A DNA stretch of 64,000 nucleotides from contig JAHDWN010000034.1 in NCBI GenBank assembly GCA_023382675.1, forward strand, positions 1 to 64,000, given 5' to 3'. Every line of letters begins with the position of its first letter. Position 1 is the first letter of the stretch. Both the position numbers and the translations under genes were made by a program. Source of the stretch: Anaerolineae bacterium. Its GTDB lineage: Bacteria; Chloroflexota; Anaerolineae; Aggregatilineales; Phototrophicaceae. The notes beneath the pieces were generated by a model. The model saw only the letters and a program-made list of their open reading frames with translations. It ran no database searches and had not been told where the DNA came from. Below are positions 61,532 through 64,000 of this stretch, in pieces.

Positions 61532-62773
61532 ATGACCAAACAACGGCGCGAGATAATCGAGATCGAAATCGAGGATATGGCTCAGGGCGGTTTTGGCCTT
61601 GGTCGGCATAACGGGCGGCCTGTCTTCGTGCCGTACACGATTCCTGGCGAGCGTGTCGAGGCGCGTTTGCTCGCGCAAGGGGAGCGTGTCCTGCGCGCCG
61701 AGGGTGTGCGGCTGGTCGAGTCGTCCGGGGATCGTGTGTTTCCACGCTGTCCGCACTTTGGCCCCGGCAAGTGCTGGCGCTGCCAGTGGCAGCACATCGA
61801 TTATCCGGCGCAGCTTCTGCTCAAGCAGGATACACTCGCTGATCAATTGGAACGGCTGGGCGGCGTTCGTGAGGATGTGGTGCGCCCCGTCATCTCCAGC
61901 CCGGAGCAGTGGGGCTACAACTATCATATGACTCTGACGGCGATTGAAGGCGGCGGCTTCGGGCTTCCGGCTGCTGATGGTCGCACCATCGTGCCGGTGG
62001 ATACCTGCCCGGTGCTGCATCCTGATTTGCTGGCGCTCTACAGCCAGATCGATCTGTCGCTGCCGGGGCTGCGGCGGATGAAGCTCCAGATTGACAGCGA
62101 CACGGCAGCGATGATTGTGCTGTATTTGAGCGATGAGGAAGCGCCCGATCTCGAAACCGATCTGGCTGCAAGTGTCAATCTCTTGCTGCCGAATAACGAA
62201 CCCGTCAACCTGATCGGGCAGTCTCATTCGCGCTACCGCATTCGTGATCGTGCTTTTCGCGTCACGGCGGGCAGCTATTACCGGGCGAATGCACGCCAGG
62301 TACCCGTGCTGGTCGATTGGGTTTTGCAGCTGCTCGATCTCAAAGGCGATGAATTTGTGCTTGACGCCTACGGCGGTGTCGGCGTGTTCAGCGCGTTTCT
62401 GGCGCAGCAGGCTAAGCTGGTGACCCTCGTCGAAAGCTATCCGCCAGCTGCGACCGACGCCGAGGTAAATCTTGCCGATCTCGACAATGTTGACGTAATC
62501 GAGGGTACGGTAGAAAACACGCTCGCCGCTCTCGATGGCGAATACGATGCCGCAGTCGTTGATCCTTCAAGCGGACTGCATGACGACATAATCGCCGGGT
62601 TGCGAAGTCTGAATGTCAAACGGCTGGTGTATGTCAGTGGCGATGCGGCGGCGTTGGCGCGCGATTGCAAACGGCTTGCCCAGGCTGGTTATCGCTTGAC
62701 CACAGTCCAGCCGCTCGATTTCGCGCCACAAACCTATCGTGTAGATGCTGTGACGCTGTTTGTTCAGCGATAG
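61532..62773 (+). CDS. RlmD-like tRNA/rRNA (uracil-5) methyltransferase, catalytic Cys missing
   Basis: The 413-residue protein has a TRAM domain (residues 5-60), Fe-S cluster cysteines (CPHFGPGKCWRCQWQH, plus a further Cys in VDTCPVL), and a C-terminal SAM-dependent domain with FVLDAYGGVGVFS. The usual DPPR motif is DPSSGL, and the nucleophile motif YVSCNP reads YVSGDAA, so Gly370 stands in place of the Cys. A conventional m5U reaction should therefore not work. It might have another activity or bind RNA only. The ATG follows GGAAGC. It overlaps the convergent SDR gene by 10 bases. Confidence 0.85.
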   Translation: MTKQRREIIEIEIEDMAQGGFGLGRHNGRPVFVPYTIPGERVEARLLAQGERVLRAEGVRLVESSGDRVFPRCPHFGPGKCWRCQWQHIDYPAQLLLKQDTLADQLERLGGVREDVVRPVISSPEQWGYNYHMTLTAIEGGGFGLPAADGRTIVPVDTCPVLHPDLLALYSQIDLSLPGLRRMKLQIDSDTAAMIVLYLSDEEAPDLETDLAASVNLLLPNNEPVNLIGQSHSRYRIRDRAFRVTAGSYYRANARQVPVLVDWVLQLLDLKGDEFVLDAYGGVGVFSAFLAQQAKLVTLVESYPPAATDAEVNLADLDNVDVIEGTVENTLAALDGEYDAAVVDPSSGLHDDIIAGLRSLNVKRLVYVSGDAAALARDCKRLAQAGYRLTTVQPLDFAPQTYRVDAVTLFVQR

Positions 62774-63561
62774 CGCGTTGAGACGCCGCCCGCTGTGTTG
62801 CCACCATCAACAACGAGAAGTTGCCCGATCATGTAGCTGGAGTCATCGCTGGCGAGAAAAACGACCGCTCTCGCGATCTCATCAGCCGAGCCGACCCGAC
62901 CCATCGGGAAATCTGCCCCCAACTCCGCCAGATAATGCGCGAACTCGGCGTCAGACATGAGTGCGCCGCGTGCGTTTGTGCGCCAGCGTTCGACATAGGT
63001 GTCGCCGGGGCAGATCGCGTTGACACGAATACCCTGGCGTGCATAGTCAAGTGCCATTGAGCGGGTGAGTTGGACGACTGCGCCTTTCGTGGCGGCATAG
63101 GCGGCGGCGTTCTGAGCACCGACTACACCCCAATCCGAGGCATTATTGATGATGACCCCTTTGCGGCGCACAATCATGTGTGGCAGGGCAGCGCGGCTCA
63201 TGAAAAAGGTGCCATGGACGTTGACGGCGAAGACATCCAGCCATGTCCCGGTATCTGTTTCAAGAATTGAGCCGTAGGGTACCTGGCCGGCGTTGTTAAA
63301 CAGGATATCCAGTTCGCCGAACATATCGATAGTCGCCTGAACTGCGCGAGCACAATCGTCAGGCGAGCGCACATCGCACATGATGAAGCGAGCGTCGCCA
63401 CCGTTGCTGCGAATTTCGTCAATCGTCTCGTCCGCTTTGATGCGATCGCGCGCAGCGATCATCACGAGTGCGCCTTCGAGCGCAAACCGCAGCGCTGTTG
63501 CCCGGCCAATGCCTGAATTACCGCCGGTAATCAGGGCAACGCGCTCATAAAGGCGACTCAT
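62764..63561 (-). CDS. Short-chain dehydrogenase/reductase
   Basis: The 265-residue classical SDR has the cofactor motif TGGNSGIG (12-19), NNAG (89-92), Asn114, catalytic Ser142 and Tyr155/Lys159 in YAATK. ARDR after the second strand, with no basic residue directly after the Gly-rich turn and CDV at the adenine pocket, suggests NADP+ or NAD+ is not decided by sequence. Substrate unknown; an alcohol or ketone of lipid or sugar type is likely. The ATG overlaps the stop of the small upstream gene (ATGA), so the two are coupled. Confidence 0.92.
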   Translation of the reverse strand: MSRLYERVALITGGNSGIGRATALRFALEGALVMIAARDRIKADETIDEIRSNGGDARFIMCDVRSPDDCARAVQATIDMFGELDILFNNAGQVPYGSILETDTGTWLDVFAVNVHGTFFMSRAALPHMIVRRKGVIINNASDWGVVGAQNAAAYAATKGAVVQLTRSMALDYARQGIRVNAICPGDTYVERWRTNARGALMSDAEFAHYLAELGADFPMGRVGSADEIARAVVFLASDDSSYMIGQLLVVDGGNTAGGVSTRYR

Positions 63562-63878
63562 AAAGCGTCCGTGCGGAGGATGGTACTCACCATATCATCT
63601 AATGTGAGTTCTTGAACACGCGTATTGACATCGTTGACAACCCGAGGGCAGAGTTGAGATTCCAATTCGTCGTAGAGGATCTCTGCTTCTACATGAAGCG
63701 TCTCGTGCAACGGATACTGGAGGATCATCGCGACAATCTCGAAAGCGCGCTCATTCTCATTGTTGCGCGCCAGACCTTCGGCTATCGCAAACATAGCGGC
63801 CAACGCATTGGGAATTGCTTCCAGCAGCATCGCTATGCGAAGCATATCGAAAAGCTCAGTCATTGAGGGAACACCCAT
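63558..63878 (-). CDS. Small helical hypothetical protein coupled to the SDR gene
   Basis: The 106-residue protein (from ATG 63878; GTG 63947 and ATG 63863 are alternatives) is all-helical, with TELFDMLRIAMLLEAIPNAL and RNNENERAFEIVAMILQYPLH, which resemble TPR-like units found as C-terminal modules of regulatory proteins. The final RVQELTLDDMV ends with ILRTDAL. TTACAATAG near 63935 may be a -10 box, favouring the shorter starts. Its stop overlaps the SDR start by 4 bases. Function unknown. Confidence 0.65.
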   Translation of the reverse strand: MGVPSMTELFDMLRIAMLLEAIPNALAAMFAIAEGLARNNENERAFEIVAMILQYPLHETLHVEAEILYDELESQLCPRVVNDVNTRVQELTLDDMVSTILRTDAL

Positions 63879-64000
63879 ACACTTGTTCTTCAGTGAAGTT
63901 ACAGTGCTATGATCAGTTGTTATAGGCACTATTGTAACCTCAGTCACCCTTTGTGTGGAGGTTAAATTATTGCTATTGTAAAAAATTCATGGTTTCTTCA

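Overview
The window is 64 kb of bacterial chromosome, moderately GC-rich, densely coded on both strands, with short intergenic gaps and several gene pairs that overlap by a few bases. I infer a member of the Chloroflexota, probably an Anaerolineae-like lineage. The reasons are secreted lipoproteins with long Thr/Pro linkers ending in SH3-like domains, PPC-domain proteins, large membrane glycosyltransferases with beta-rich C-termini, menaquinone synthesis (menA), and frequent GTG/TTG starts. No rRNA, CRISPR array, prophage or insertion sequence is visible. The only tRNA is a selenocysteine tRNA (29403-29496, minus strand), so the genome probably makes selenoproteins.

Layout. 0-1.3 kb: a truncated GTPase and a possible GTPase-associated protein. 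1.4-10.8 kb: a membrane-anchored hydrolase, an asymmetric heterodimeric ABC exporter, menA, a 53-residue membrane protein and transketolase. 10.9-17 kb: SH3-type and DUF6391 proteins, holA and a polytopic glycosyltransferase. 17.3-24 kb: an envelope module of a large membrane protein, an ABC-2 ATPase and permease, and a Gln/Ser-rich coiled-coil membrane protein. 24-29.4 kb: secreted and lipoprotein genes and a molybdopterin oxidoreductase. 29.4-43.8 kb: tRNA-Sec, a PucR-type regulator, otsA/otsB, a lytic transglycosylase, msrA, an aldehyde dehydrogenase-GNAT-GNAT/DUF952 operon and pepF. 44-48.9 kb: a winged-helix/FHA protein, a VIT-vWA protein and a flavoprotein.

49-59 kb is a PLP-centred amine cluster: an ornithine-decarboxylase-like enzyme, a deleted amine oxidase, three tandem GNAT paralogues, two class III aminotransferases (one GabT-like) and pdxT, which supplies PLP. 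A fourth GNAT paralogue lies in the aldehyde dehydrogenase operon at 37.4-40.3 kb. Together they suggest a route from a diamine through an (acetylated) aminoaldehyde to GABA and succinate. In one GNAT an in-frame UGA replaces a conserved Trp; the amine oxidase beside it also carries an in-frame UGA.

59-64 kb holds a very acidic protein, a secreted propeller-like protein, a DUF1003 membrane protein, an RlmD-like methyltransferase lacking its catalytic Cys, an SDR and a small unknown. The DUF1003 gene has the most unusual regulatory region in the window: a 22-codon leader ORF with acidic N-terminal residues and a Pro-Pro pair, an 11-bp pairing that forms a pseudoknot with a second stem, and two mutually exclusive hairpins, one of which covers the Shine-Dalgarno site. 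I consider this the best candidate for an undescribed system.
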